A DNA stretch of 64,000 nucleotides from Thioclava sp. SK-1 (GTDB lineage Bacteria; Pseudomonadota; Alphaproteobacteria; Rhodobacterales; Rhodobacteraceae). Location of the stretch: contig NZ_MDHA01000029.1 in NCBI RefSeq assembly GCF_001705665.1, positions 23,181 to 87,180 on the forward strand. Direction: 5' to 3'. Positions 28,046 to 37,644 of the stretch are shown here, piece by piece. The notes under the pieces are model-generated. The model saw only the letters and a list, made by a program, of their open reading frames with translations. It did not search any database and was not told where the DNA came from. Both the position numbers and the translations under genes were made by a program. Each line of letters begins with the position of its first letter. Position 1 is the first letter of the stretch.

Positions 28046-30037
28046 TTAGAGCACCTGTGTTAGGGCTGTCTCCAACTCGCCCAAATCATGTACGGCCGTT
28101 CGTACCTGCTCGATATCCGCATCTTTCACCGAACCAAGAGCAGCCACTTCCCCCCCAAAATCCATTTCAATCTGTCGCTGTTCCTCGGCGATAACGGCTT
28201 GAACGACCGGCGAAGTTTTCTTTGGAGCGACATCAGTTTTCCCTGACGATTGGCCATCAGCAGCCTGGCGTTCGGCCTCAACGTCGGCCTCGGATCCGCC
28301 AGACCCGTCCAGTGGCGGTGTCATCGGCATGGCGCGCATGCTCAGCGGCAGCGTGCCTTGCGGCCCCCCTCCCCCCGGCTCTGGAAATGGCAACTCGCCT
28401 GTCTGCGCCGCATGGATGGCCTTAAACAGCCGGTCGTCAAAATACTGGATCCGCTTTGCACGGACCGGCATCTGCGCATCGATCACCATGACGATCTCAT
28501 CGAGCGGCAGGCGGCGCGCTTCATCTTCGGGCAACAGCGAGCTTTCTTCGGTCCGTGTGGATTGGCTGCGGCCTTCAAAGGGGTTCTTGCCGATGGACTG
28601 GGATCGCGTGATGACGGTCTTTGTGGTCTTGCCAACCGCCTTGCTCAGTTCCTCGACTGTCTTTTCATCCGAAGGCGTCAGGTAGAGCTTCACGCCCGCG
28701 TTGCCCTGCAGCGCACGGCGGGTGTTCTCACCATAGATTTCATCGAGGGCGGGAATGGTTTGGGTGACCACAGCGAGGTGACCACGATAGGCCCGCAGGG
28801 TCTCGATGCTCTCAACCACGATGGGCATTTTGCCCAAACGATTGAACTCGTCGAGCATGATCATCACGGGCCAGGGCTCATCCGGCCCGGGGTCCTTTTC
28901 CTGCATCGCCGAGAGCAGATCGGAGAATAACAGCCGGATCAGCGGCGCGAGGGGTTTGACCATCAGCGGCTGGACCACGAGATAGACCGAAAAGGGCTTC
29001 TTGCGGATCGTGCGGAAATCAAAATCCGACACCGCCGTCGCCTCATCGATGGCAGGGTTTTGCCATTGGTCGAGCCCCGAGGTCATCAGGAGCGAGACAT
29101 AGGAGGTCAGCGTGTCGTTATTGGTCGAAGCGAGCCGCGTGAAGATCAGCTTGGCGGCCCTGTTGTCAACCTCGTGCCCCCGCGCGAAGTATTCCTTCTG
29201 CTTGTTCCCACCGGAGGCCGCGATGCGATAGATCTCGCCCAGGGTCGGGCGCTTGCGCTGGAACGCCAACAGGCCTGCCGCCACAAAGAGATCGATCCCG
29301 CCCTTGAGCAGGCCCTGCACCCGGTCGTTGTCGCTTTGCAAAAAGAGCGTCGCCAAGAGCTGCAATTCCATCTGCTGGCGCGCGGGATCTTTCAGTTCGA
29401 AGATGCGCAGGAGCGGATTGTAGCGATGCGTGCGCTTGCCCTCCCAATCGGTGGGGGCAAAGCGATAGACCTTGTCGCCTTGGGCGGCGCGATGCCGGGC
29501 CGTGGCCTCGAAACACTCGCCCTTCACATCAAGTGTCACGGCGGAGCCTTGCCAGGTCAGCAGGTTCGGAATGACAAAGCCCGTGGTCTTGCCGCGGCCC
29601 GTGGGGGCCACGATCAGCGCGTGAGGGAAAACCTTCGAGCAAATGTAATTGGCGCGGGAGCCCGGCGTCCCCAGCTTGCCGAGGATGAACCCGGTGCCCG
29701 GCGCCCCGAAGAAGCCATTGGTCTTCATCTCGCGCGCAGACTGCCAATGGGTCTGGCCAAACCGTGTCAGGGCGGACCCCGAGAGGGCGAGGCTCAGCAT
29801 CAGACCGGCGGCGGCGAAGCTGCCGATGATCAGGTGGATGAGTTGGGCGTCCTCCGGGCGGCGATCGAGGATCGCCATGTAGTTCTGCGCGATGTAGGCA
29901 AAGTCGATCTCGGCCCCAAAGCCGAGATCCTGATAGGTCAGCACCGCCGAGGCAATGGTATAGCCCATCGTGGCGGTCACAAGCGTTGCCAGAAAGACCC
30001 CTGTGGCGATCCGCGCTTTTCCCATGGCGGCGCTCAA
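28046..30037 (-). CDS. virD4: VirD4/TraG-family coupling protein
   Basis: 663 residues from a TTG overlapping the relaxase stop (TTGA), or 659 from the ATG at 30025. Two N-terminal transmembrane helices (ATGVFLATLVTATMGYTIAS and a second near residues 63-85) anchor a hexameric ATPase that hands the relaxase-DNA complex to the T4SS. Walker A APTGRGKTTGF lies near 145, Walker B VMIMLDEFNRLGK near 392, and TQTIPALDEIYG follows. It is separated from virB6 by the 8-kb defence island and lies on the opposite strand from virB. Confidence 0.95.
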   Translation of the reverse strand: MSAAMGKARIATGVFLATLVTATMGYTIASAVLTYQDLGFGAEIDFAYIAQNYMAILDRRPEDAQLIHLIIGSFAAAGLMLSLALSGSALTRFGQTHWQSAREMKTNGFFGAPGTGFILGKLGTPGSRANYICSKVFPHALIVAPTGRGKTTGFVIPNLLTWQGSAVTLDVKGECFEATARHRAAQGDKVYRFAPTDWEGKRTHRYNPLLRIFELKDPARQQMELQLLATLFLQSDNDRVQGLLKGGIDLFVAAGLLAFQRKRPTLGEIYRIAASGGNKQKEYFARGHEVDNRAAKLIFTRLASTNNDTLTSYVSLLMTSGLDQWQNPAIDEATAVSDFDFRTIRKKPFSVYLVVQPLMVKPLAPLIRLLFSDLLSAMQEKDPGPDEPWPVMIMLDEFNRLGKMPIVVESIETLRAYRGHLAVVTQTIPALDEIYGENTRRALQGNAGVKLYLTPSDEKTVEELSKAVGKTTKTVITRSQSIGKNPFEGRSQSTRTEESSLLPEDEARRLPLDEIVMVIDAQMPVRAKRIQYFDDRLFKAIHAAQTGELPFPEPGGGGPQGTLPLSMRAMPMTPPLDGSGGSEADVEAERQAADGQSSGKTDVAPKKTSPVVQAVIAEEQRQIEMDFGGEVAALGSVKDADIEQVRTAVHDLGELETALTQVL

Positions 30038-32367
30038 TGGACCTGACCCCGCTCGGTCTCGCCATCCACATCGCCAGTGCGGTGTTTTTCATATTCGGTG
30101 TCGGCAAGATCATCGACCACCTGGCGCAAGGCCTCCGTGTTGGCCGTCACGGCATCGGATTGCAGATAGACCTTGGCGACATAGAGCCGGTCGAGGCGGT
30201 CCTCGAGAACCTTTTCCAGCGCATCGGCGTCGCCGGATGTGAGCCGGTCGAGTTGGCGAACGTCCAGCACCCGCGCGATCTCGTCCCGGAAGGCGTCCCG
30301 CTCCGCCTCGGTCTCGAAGGGCGCGGACAACTCCCCCGCCCGCTCATGGTCCAGAACACGCGCAATCTCGTCTGCAAGGCGGTCGGCACGGTCAGACTGC
30401 GGCGCAGTTTCACCGCGGGCTGCGAGGAGTGCGTCGCGCGTGCCAGACCCAAGCCCGTCGCGCATCTCGGTTTCGCGGCGGACCTGATTGATGGTCTCCG
30501 TGTCGCGTATCTCGACGACGGCCGCATAGGTCGCGCCGAGACCACGGGCAAGGTGGGACGGCATGTCCGGATAGCGCGCTCGTAAGTCATCCGTGACAGC
30601 ATCGGTAACGGGCGTGCGGACGTCGCGACCCTCCATGATCCGGTCGACCTCGCGGGCGATCTCACTGGCGCGGGCCGCATCGGTGATAGTCTCCCTGTAA
30701 GGCTCGGACCGGTCGATCACATCACCAGGGCGTGCGAGCAGGTCTGGGTGTGCCTCGAGATATGCGCGCTGCTCCGTCTCGATCCGGCGCTCCGCCCGTG
30801 AGACAACCTCCCAGTCCCGGTCCTCGATCTGCTGCGCTGTCAGACCGTCAGCGCGCATTTCCTGACGGATTGTCCCTTCCATCGCCCGGACCGCGCCCTC
30901 ATGATAATGGAACCGCTCGCTGACCGGGTCCGCTTCCACGACACCATCCCGGCGCAGCACATTTTCTTGTTCCAGAAGCGTGCCGAGTTTGACATGCACA
31001 TCGTTGAGAATGTCGCGCGCCTGTTCCAGATCAGCGCGACGTTCGAGGTTCAGATCGCGCGCCTCGGCCACCTTGGAGAGATCATCAGCGATCCATTGAT
31101 GCTCGAGCGCTGCATTTGAGGCGCCCGTCTCGATCCGGGCCACCACTTCCGATGTGCTGATCCCCGTGCCCCGTAGTGCCGCGTCAATGCGCGATCTCAG
31201 GTCGGGCTCGGCCAGTCGCTCGCGCTGGCTGGCGTCGATATTGGTTTCGGAATAGATCCCGCCTTCCGAGGGGGTCTCTGACAGCGTGGATGATCGCAAG
31301 CCGAGAGGCTGCATGTGCTGGACCTGCGTCTGGATCTCGATGAGGCGTTTTTCCAGCACGGGACGTTCCGCGTCAGACTTCTCGGCGATCATGCCCTGCA
31401 CCCGCGCGAGCTTTTCCGCATAGAGGCTTCTCAAATCCTCAAAGCTTTGATCCTCGGCCATATACACATCTCCTGTTCGGTCCACCTGCCCGCCATGCGC
31501 CAGCACCTCGCCCGCGCGGAAGAGTGCCGCGGCAATATCCTCGCGGGCCTCGCGCGAAGCCTCCGCTGCAAGTGAGTGGTAGACAGTTCTGGTATTTGCG
31601 ATCTCCGCCAGCGTCCGCGTCAGGTCGGCTCCGACACGCTCGCGCTCGCGGGGCGCGCGACCCTCTTCTTTCGCCGCATAAACCTCGCTGGTGCGGGTCG
31701 GGTAATGCACAACCCCGCGATCCACCCGCCGCGTGGCTTCCAGGCGCACGCCGTACTTCTCCGCCTCCTCGACCATGGCGAGGCGGAAATCGTCATAGTT
31801 GAACCGATGGCTGCGCCCCAGAAAGAAGAACTCGCCTTCCTGCGAGCGGCGGTTCAGCACCAGATGCGCATGCGGGTGATCGCGGTCCTCATGCACCGCG
31901 ATGATGTAATCGAAATGCCCCGCGTCGGTCTGGAAAAACCGCTCCGCCACATCAGTCGCGATGTCGCGCACATCCTCGCCGCGCGTGCCGATGGGGAAGG
32001 ACATGAGCATGTGGGTGGTCTGTCCGAGCTTGGGTTTGAAACCCGCATCCCACCGCTTGGCAAATCGCTCGGTCAGGTCCTTGATGTCGCCTGCCTCGAG
32101 CTTCGTCTTGCCATCCAGGAACCCGCTACTGTCCACGATATGGGTTGACTTGGTGGTGAGGTAGTCGAGCTGGTTTGCGAGCTGCGATTTGGTATGCGTG
32201 CCGCCGCCCCGGATCGCCTTGAAGACCGCTGGCCGATGCCCTGCTGCGGCGCGCGTAAGCTGGGTCTGCTTGGCCACGTGTAGACCTTGCATCGAGCCCC
32301 GTACGCGACTCCAGCCATCCCGGAAGACCTCGCCCGTGACGGCATGGACGGCATCATTCAGCCGCAT
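30034..32367 (-). CDS. virD2: VirD2/MobP-type conjugative relaxase
   Basis: 777 residues from the ATG at 32367 (a TTG at 32373 is possible). It would nick oriT, bind the 5' end through a Tyr and pilot the strand. The relaxase domain occupies the first 250 residues, with a Tyr candidate in QLANQLDYLTTK (near residue 69) and the metal-binding three-His motif HEDRDHPHAH near 159-168. The rest is charged, helical and Arg/Glu-rich, as in large roseobacter relaxases. It overlaps mobC upstream and virD4 downstream, forming one operon. Confidence 0.9.
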   Translation of the reverse strand: MRLNDAVHAVTGEVFRDGWSRVRGSMQGLHVAKQTQLTRAAAGHRPAVFKAIRGGGTHTKSQLANQLDYLTTKSTHIVDSSGFLDGKTKLEAGDIKDLTERFAKRWDAGFKPKLGQTTHMLMSFPIGTRGEDVRDIATDVAERFFQTDAGHFDYIIAVHEDRDHPHAHLVLNRRSQEGEFFFLGRSHRFNYDDFRLAMVEEAEKYGVRLEATRRVDRGVVHYPTRTSEVYAAKEEGRAPRERERVGADLTRTLAEIANTRTVYHSLAAEASREAREDIAAALFRAGEVLAHGGQVDRTGDVYMAEDQSFEDLRSLYAEKLARVQGMIAEKSDAERPVLEKRLIEIQTQVQHMQPLGLRSSTLSETPSEGGIYSETNIDASQRERLAEPDLRSRIDAALRGTGISTSEVVARIETGASNAALEHQWIADDLSKVAEARDLNLERRADLEQARDILNDVHVKLGTLLEQENVLRRDGVVEADPVSERFHYHEGAVRAMEGTIRQEMRADGLTAQQIEDRDWEVVSRAERRIETEQRAYLEAHPDLLARPGDVIDRSEPYRETITDAARASEIAREVDRIMEGRDVRTPVTDAVTDDLRARYPDMPSHLARGLGATYAAVVEIRDTETINQVRRETEMRDGLGSGTRDALLAARGETAPQSDRADRLADEIARVLDHERAGELSAPFETEAERDAFRDEIARVLDVRQLDRLTSGDADALEKVLEDRLDRLYVAKVYLQSDAVTANTEALRQVVDDLADTEYEKHRTGDVDGETERGQVH

Positions 32368-32935
32368 GGGCAAACTCCCTCAGCGCGGCCGTGGCCTCCA
32401 GCTGCATCGCGTCCCGACGACGGCGCAGAAGCAGATCGATCTCGTCAGCGGAATCCAGAATAAAGCGCGCAAGCCCGCGCATCTGGGCAAGGCGCAATTC
32501 GGTGAACTCCGAACCAGCCCCCTGCCCCTGCCGGTTGGCCTGCGTCATCTGCTTGGCGATCTGCGCGACCCCATTGCCGACCTCGTGCAGCGAGGCGCGG
32601 TAGCGCGCCATCTCTGCTGCCATCTGCGCGTCCGGAACGAACACTCCGCCTGCCGCCTGAATGAGCCGCCGCAGCCCCTCGGCCCGGCTCTCGATCCCGG
32701 CTGTCGCAAGGACATCGTCGAGCGCCTCAAGCTCCGCAGCCGTGACCTTCACACTGACCGCTGAAACCGGGATCGCGGCATCCGTCTGGCGCTCGGCATC
32801 GGCTTTGAGCGTGTACTGAATCGCCCGCACCGACACGCCAAACCGTTCCGCCAGCACTGAAGTGGAAACGCCTTCCGCGGCCTCGCGAACGATCTCCATG
32901 CGGTCCGCATCTGTGAGACGTTTTGAGCGCGACAT
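32354..32935 (-). CDS. mobC: MobC-like relaxosome accessory protein
   Basis: 193 residues. The N-terminus has a helix-turn-helix (MEIVREAAEGVSTSVLAERF then GVSVRAIQYTL), followed by a ribbon-helix-helix-like stretch VSVKVTAAELEALDDVLA and a C-terminal helical region with GNGVAQIAKQMTQANRQGQG, which is typical of MobC/TraJ-type auxiliary proteins that melt oriT and help the relaxase. First gene of the mobC-relaxase-virD4 operon. Confidence 0.82.
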   Translation of the reverse strand: MSRSKRLTDADRMEIVREAAEGVSTSVLAERFGVSVRAIQYTLKADAERQTDAAIPVSAVSVKVTAAELEALDDVLATAGIESRAEGLRRLIQAAGGVFVPDAQMAAEMARYRASLHEVGNGVAQIAKQMTQANRQGQGAGSEFTELRLAQMRGLARFILDSADEIDLLLRRRRDAMQLEATAALREFAHAAE

Positions 32936-32968
32936 GCGAAGAAAGACCCCCTATTTCCTGCCACCTTC

Positions 32969-33053
32969 CACCAAGGCTGCCCCCACCTTACGATATTATA
33001 CCTAGCTGTCAATTATATACTTACGTCTCATTCAGGCTCAGGCAGCCTTGGTG
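32969..33053. repeat. 13-bp inverted repeat flanking the mobC promoter
   Basis: CACCAAGGCTGCC (32969-32981) and its exact reverse complement (33041-33053) flank about 60 AT-rich bases holding the mobC promoter region and copy D of the 13-bp motif. Just outside, at 32951-32963, CTATTTCCTGCCA resembles the nic core CTATCCTGCC of MobP plasmids apart from two extra T. Together these are plausible parts of oriT or its control. Confidence 0.5.
32988..33000 (-). promoter_or_regulatory. Shared 13-bp motif, copy D (mobC promoter)
   Basis: Reads TATAATATCGTAA on the minus strand, 53 bases before the mobC start. The TATAAT could be the -10 box of mobC and the mobilisation operon; a TTGACA lies just upstream but at the wrong spacing to pair with it. 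Confidence 0.5.
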
Positions 33054-33205
33054 TCCGCTTCCCCCCGCGGCCCGCAGGGACGCGGCTCTGCCGCCCTCAC
33101 CACCAGCACAGCCTCCAGCTTCAAAGGCCCCTTCTCCAGCCCCGCCCGAGCCTCTGGCCGAACGCCAAGTGTTCGGACGGAACCGCGGGCGGGCGCAAAC
33201 CCCAC

Positions 33206-33335
33206 CGACAGGGCGGACAGTCAGGGTCAAGGCGGGCCAGATTTGGCTTGCCAAATCTCTGCCGCAAAAACCGGGAGGCCCTGGCCGATAGGTTTTTGTG
33301 GATGGCCCCCTTGAGGCTGACTGTCCGCCCTGTCG
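33206..33335. other. Nested inverted repeats, probable oriT region
   Basis: A perfect 19-bp inverted repeat (33206-33224 and 33317-33335; core GACAGGGCGGACAGTCAG) encloses two more hairpins: AGATTTGGC-TT-GCCAAATCT at 33239-33258 and CAAAAACC / GGTTTTTG at 33265-33272 and 33291-33298. The gene-free stretch 32936-33495 lies directly upstream of mobC-relaxase, the usual place of oriT. No exact nic consensus (YATCCTG) is present in it, so the nick site is not assigned. Confidence 0.55.
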
Positions 33336-33495
33336 CGGCCTGATCATTTCGGGGGGAGTGCGTCCGTTGAACGCGCAGCGGCCGACGGCTTCGTGAAGTC
33401 GCCTCGGGCGATCTGACCGCCGGACGCGGCATCCCTGGAACAGGGATCGGGCCGCCCCAAGATCGTCCTGGGGCAGCCCATCCTCGTCAGAGGAT

Positions 33496-33702
33496 TCAGT
33501 CCTGGGGATCTTTCGCGCTCGGCGGGAACATCACCAGCTCCGAGACCGCGACCAGGAAGTCGAGCTTGAGGCTGAAGAACTCCGAGCCGCCCCCGTTGCG
33601 GGTGTTGCGGAACATCGCGCCCACGCGCTGAAAACGGGTGCGCTCCTGGCCATCGGTATCGGTGAACTTGACGGGGACGGTGGCGACGTAGTGGTTGGTC
33701 AT
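33496..33702 (-). CDS. Small conserved-looking plasmid protein
   Basis: 68 residues with a strong ribosome site (AAGGAGT, 7 bases before ATG). Beta-rich, no signal peptide: MTNHYVATVPVKFTDTDGQE, then RVGAMFRNTRNGGGSEFF. It has the look of a small DNA/RNA-binding or DUF736-like fold but I do not recognise a family. The MFRNT motif recurs in the degenerate reading frame at 33890-34145. Confidence 0.65.
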   Translation of the reverse strand: MTNHYVATVPVKFTDTDGQERTRFQRVGAMFRNTRNGGGSEFFSLKLDFLVAVSELVMFPPSAKDPQD

Positions 33703-33889
33703 TTGGGTTACTCCTTGTTGCGATGGGGATCACCCGGCACGAGGGCGAGAGGCCCGGTCGCAAGCGCAAATGCGGAGGGTCCGCGGCCAGCCGTGGAAGC
33801 CGTATTTGTGCTTGCCGAAGCGTGAGCGGAGGGCACGATTGGGCCGACCCCGTGCGATCCACATCTATGAGCAAAAAGGAGAGACCCGG

Positions 33890-34145
33890 ATGACCCTTGC
33901 TATCACGCAGCCGCCACCATCCGCGTCCGCGTCCCGCCGAGCCTGGCCGGGGTGCTGACGGAGCCCGCCCGCGTGGATGCGATGTTCCGAAACACGCCCC
34001 GAGGGACGTGCAGGTCTTCAGCCTCATGTGCGACGTCTCGACCCCTCGCGTCTTGCGCTGCTGACGATGTGCGTGAGGGGCTCACCATCCCCAGCCCGTA
34101 CCCGATGCGGATGGGCCGCACTCTGACGGACTGGGTAGAGGGATA
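33890..34145 (+). pseudogene. Degenerate small gene with MFRNT motif
   Basis: AAAAGGAGAG precedes an ATG at 33890 whose frame closes after 22 codons. A second frame over the same bases gives ATIRVRVPPSLAGVLTEPAR and then VDAMFRNTPRG, which looks like real protein and shares MFRNT with the gene at 33496. A third frame continues PRDVQVFSLMCDVS. One or two indels would join them, so this is probably a decayed gene. The rest of 33703-34209 holds nothing convincing. Confidence 0.35.
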
Positions 34146-34209
34146 ACGGTGCTGGCCGCCGCAGACTGCCGATCACGCGTAACCGACCGCACGCGCCATG
34201 AGACATGAC

Positions 34210-34238
34210 GAAAGGGCCGCGCCAAGCGCGACCCTTTC
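34210..34238 (-). terminator. Terminator of the DUF2493 gene
   Basis: A hairpin with arms GAAAGGGCCGCGC and GCGCGACCCTTTC (one mismatch, 3-base loop), 4 bases after the stop codon on the minus strand. The run after the stem is short (TTTCG). Confidence 0.6.
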
Positions 34239-34241
34239 TCT

Positions 34242-35171
34242 TCAATCCTGCGCAGTCTTCTTCGCCGGGTCAGCAACCCGCATGACCGTCAGGCCTTTCG
34301 CTTCCGCCTTCTGCCCGAGGTTCAGCGCGACCCCGTTGCCGCCGAAGAGAACAACCCCCGTCGCCGCGAACTTGTCGTCCAGCATTTCGTCGTTGCACTT
34401 GAACGGTGCCGCCCGCCCATGCGCGGACCAGCGAGGATCAAAGCGCGCCTGCGCGACCCCGCGTGCCCGGGCCCACCGAGCCGCAATCATCTCCGCCCCG
34501 TGCTTGCCACCCTTGTGGCAGAGGAAGATCCCCTGGTTGCGGTTCTGCTTGATCCGTTCGCGAACCTTGTCGAGCGTGTTGAAGATCACATCGGCATCGG
34601 TCCAGTCGGTGGCGCCTGAGACGATCAGGGGCACCCCCTCGACTTTCGACTTCTCGGCGGTTTCGCGATCGTGCTGCTCCAGGAGCTGCCGCGCCTCGAA
34701 GACCGCCCCGGTCTCTTGCGCCCGGACGCTTGCGCGCGACCCGGCTGCCGGAATGAAGGCGTGGCCCGTCTCGACCTCATAGCATTCCGCCGCTGCTTCG
34801 CTCATCACCTCGATGGCGCCGACAATCTCGCGCAACTGCAGAAAGCGCGCCTGCGCCTCTTCGAGCGCGGTCTCGGCGATCTCCGATCCGTCGTGGGATT
34901 TTGCCAGCGCGCCGATCTTGTCGGCGGTGCGGTCGACCTCCTTGCCAAGCGCCACCTTGCGGCGCTGCAGGATCGTGGCGAGCCCATGGGCCAGCGGTTC
35001 GATTTCCGCTTCAAGCCCGGTCCCGCGCAACTGCCCGAGCAAAGCCTCGAAGCTCTCGCGGATGATGTGGTCGGTCAGGATGTGATCTTCTGGGATCGGC
35101 AGCTGCGCGTCCTTCTCGGTCAGTCCGAAAAGTTCGATGGTCTCGTAGGTGTTTGCGGTGTCGTAAGCCAT
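34242..35171 (-). CDS. DUF2493 (SLOG-like) plasmid protein
   Basis: 309 residues from the ATG at 35171 (MAYDTANTYETIELFG); the frame runs open to 35222 but the extension is not protein-like. The C-terminal half carries the DUF2493 pattern PLIVSGATDWTDADVIFNTL, then FLCHKGGKHGAEMIAARWAR and a late KLAVTGVVLFGGNG-like motif (FAATGVVLFGGNGVALNLG), features of the Rossmann-like YspA/SLOG family that is thought to bind nucleotide ligands. The N-terminal half is helical. Common on alphaproteobacterial plasmids; exact role unknown. Confidence 0.8.
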   Translation of the reverse strand: MAYDTANTYETIELFGLTEKDAQLPIPEDHILTDHIIRESFEALLGQLRGTGLEAEIEPLAHGLATILQRRKVALGKEVDRTADKIGALAKSHDGSEIAETALEEAQARFLQLREIVGAIEVMSEAAAECYEVETGHAFIPAAGSRASVRAQETGAVFEARQLLEQHDRETAEKSKVEGVPLIVSGATDWTDADVIFNTLDKVRERIKQNRNQGIFLCHKGGKHGAEMIAARWARARGVAQARFDPRWSAHGRAAPFKCNDEMLDDKFAATGVVLFGGNGVALNLGQKAEAKGLTVMRVADPAKKTAQD

Positions 35172-35949
35172 GTTTGGTCTCCAGGGTTCGGTTCCAAGGC
35201 CACCACGTGAGTGTGGGGGCATGGCCGAATGCCTGGTTTCCGAATCTGCCCGGGTCAGGGACGGCGCAGCCGCCGGCTTGCCGGGCGCAAAAGTTTTCCG
35301 TGCGCAACACCCGAGACACGCGCGCCCTCACGCACGGGACCGCTCCGCGCCACGGGCGCCGCCCTCGCCGAAAAGTTTTGCGATCCTTGACGCGGGCTGA
35401 TTTGGGGGCCATCCGGAGGATATGCTTCCGCACTCATGTTTGTATGTTTTGACGGTAGGTTTGCCCGACCCGAGCAGGCAAACGGCCCGACCGGACGCGG
35501 GAGACGGATGGAGCGGCGGGATCGTTTTGCCACGCAAAACAGACCAGAGCGCAATCCGGCGAAGCGGCCGGGGAGGGACGTGCTCGCGAGGCGGGCAAAC
35601 CGGGATGCCAAGCGCAACGCCGCGGTGAGGCCGCATGGCCGAATGCGCGACGGACCGAAAGGCCGTTCTCCCCTGCGACACGCGAAGCCGAGCTGGGGAG
35701 GCCGCAAGGCTCTGGCCACGGTAGATGTGCAGGGACTACGCTGCCGACTATAGGGATTGCTTGTCCAGGCATTCGACGTGATCGGCGGGAAGCGGTCGTT
35801 CTCTGCAGGTGCAAACGCACCAGCCCCCCAAAGCGGAAGCAGACATTCGGTGTTTAGGTCTTGGACGCGCTACAAACAAATCGAAGTTGTTGAATTTGCG
35901 GTTCACAGCGGTCAAACACTAAGCAAACTGAATACCACTACGCTAAAAT
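35172..35949. other. Gene-poor GC-rich interval
   Basis: About 780 bases without a convincing gene. Frames on both strands are Arg/Pro-rich shadows. The 14-mer GCATGGCCGAATGC occurs twice (35219-35232 and 35633-35646), and AAAAGTTTT occurs at about 35287 and 35371 in similar GC-rich surroundings. The right end (from about 35860) turns AT-rich towards the AIPR gene, marking a compositional boundary. Confidence 0.5.
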
Positions 35950-37644
35950 TTAGACCTCTGATTGTTGAAATAGCGCTTGAATCTTGTTTTTGACCTTGTC
36001 TTTCACCTCTTCCTTGAAACTCGGTCCTTTCGCGGTTTGATCAGTTCCCCCGGCATCGGAAAATAGCTGCCATACTTCCGAAATTGCGTCTGAAACATCG
36101 TCGCCGGAAATTTGATCTTTCAGTTTGGAAACTCTATCTGCGTTCAAGGAAATTGACTTAGATTTAAGCGCACAAACCCAAAAAAGAACGTAAAACCGAA
36201 TGTTGTTTCTGTCTCTTGCAACAAGCCCATCCGTTTCCTTGAGCTTCAACTCAATCATTCGAATTGTCGAAGCCGCAACTAAATATGCATCTAGGGCAAA
36301 AGAGTCGGAAAAAATCGAACTGTAAACCGCATCATCTTTAATCAGTGATGAAGGTCGAGCCCTTGCGTTGTCTGGCTCGCCCCGAAACAAGGTCATAACG
36401 GCTTGAGCCATCAGTGCTATGCTGATAATTTTCGCAGCAGGCTTACCCTCATTTTTGTATAGATTCTTCCTCCGATCATAGAAATATCCATTAGCTTTCA
36501 AATGATGCTCAATATCCCTCTGGATTTTGTCGGTCGCTCTTAGAGACGCGAGCGGCACTTGATTTTGACTATTGGTTGCCTTAATTATCTTATCTCGGAC
36601 TTCTTCATTTTCTGAGGCAACCACCTTTACCATCACCGATCTTGAGTCATCACTTTCCAAGTTAGAAAAGAACCTACCAATTTCAGAGCTTGTTTGCAGG
36701 CCATTGACGATCTGGGGATTTTCTATGGTTATAATTGAGCCGCCTGAGCTGGCTCGTGATGCAAGTATAGTAACCCCATTGTTGAACCACCAGAAATCAT
36801 CGGTACCGCCACTTTCAAGAGTGTTCGAGATCTCTTGGTTTACTTCAGTTGAACCTTGGTAGTCGCGAACGTTAGCCTCAAAAAGGTCAGATCGTATCTC
36901 TGACCCGCCACCCAAGAGAAACCTATAGAAATTCCTTAGCTTCACTAACGCAACGTAGCCATTACTTCCATTGAGGGATTGATCGAAAGTAAGTTCAAAA
37001 CTTTGCGTAGGTTTCGTACGGGCGAGAATCAGCAGTTCCTTCGCACCCCAAAACTCAAAGTTTACCTCTGCTTCATCAAATAGGCTTCTTATGGCAGTGA
37101 CGAGTTCCTGCGCCTTTAACTGGGTATTCTGATGTACATCTGTGATAGATTTGGTACATGCATAAATTACTTTGATCTTTAATGACGGGAACTTTGAGGC
37201 AAGTCGTTTGTAGGACTTACGAAAAATGTCTGCTCGAGATTTAACTTCTGAGTTATACTGTGTTAGCTCATTAAAATCTTGAGACAGGCTCAAAAGGCGT
37301 CTAAGTGAAGATATCATCTTATCGATCGGCGTTTCGGAAAATCCGCTTGTTGATTTGCTTTGGATTATTACAACTTCCAGCTCAGCAGATTTCTTTGGCA
37401 GAGTGAAACCGACCTCCTCTCCTACGCACTCACCATCTAAAAACGTATAAAAAGAGTCAATGCCGCCATCGTGTTCACCGTCAACGATTCCGGCTTGTAT
37501 TTCCTCATAGGACAACTCGTACTCTTTTGTGGCCTGTTCTGCGCAAAAAGCTTCAAAGAAGTCCGGCGGAGACATCTCAGGGGCAATCGCTTCGTTTTGA
37601 TCCTGCAGAACCTGACTGAGAATGATTTCTGAGTTGTCTGACAT
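35950..37644 (-). CDS. AIPR-family abortive-infection protein
   Basis: 564 residues. The N-terminus contains a restriction-endonuclease-like pattern, GEHDGGIDSFYTF (D63) followed by VVIIQSKST (Q95, K97). The middle has the AIPR signature FEANVRDYQGSTEVNQEIS, FWWFNNGVTILA and ENPQIVNGLQTSSEI. AIPR proteins are associated with phage resistance through abortive infection; the nuclease idea is inference from motifs. The gene is clearly more AT-rich than its neighbours, a sign of recent transfer. It is transcribed alone; no operon partner is apparent. Confidence 0.85.
   Translation of the reverse strand: MSDNSEIILSQVLQDQNEAIAPEMSPPDFFEAFCAEQATKEYELSYEEIQAGIVDGEHDGGIDSFYTFLDGECVGEEVGFTLPKKSAELEVVIIQSKSTSGFSETPIDKMISSLRRLLSLSQDFNELTQYNSEVKSRADIFRKSYKRLASKFPSLKIKVIYACTKSITDVHQNTQLKAQELVTAIRSLFDEAEVNFEFWGAKELLILARTKPTQSFELTFDQSLNGSNGYVALVKLRNFYRFLLGGGSEIRSDLFEANVRDYQGSTEVNQEISNTLESGGTDDFWWFNNGVTILASRASSGGSIITIENPQIVNGLQTSSEIGRFFSNLESDDSRSVMVKVVASENEEVRDKIIKATNSQNQVPLASLRATDKIQRDIEHHLKANGYFYDRRKNLYKNEGKPAAKIISIALMAQAVMTLFRGEPDNARARPSSLIKDDAVYSSIFSDSFALDAYLVAASTIRMIELKLKETDGLVARDRNNIRFYVLFWVCALKSKSISLNADRVSKLKDQISGDDVSDAISEVWQLFSDAGGTDQTAKGPSFKEEVKDKVKNKIQALFQQSEV

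Noticed and set aside
29060..30046. 328-codon plus-strand frame over virD4
   Set aside because: Antisense shadow; virD4 motifs are intact on the other strand.
33021..34027. Minus-strand frames 33021-33347 and 33344-34027
   Set aside because: Arg/Pro/Gly-rich, cover palindromes and the real gene at 33496.
35255..35820. Several 100-150-codon frames on both strands
   Set aside because: Overlapping, Arg-rich, no ribosome sites; a GC-rich non-coding interval fits better.
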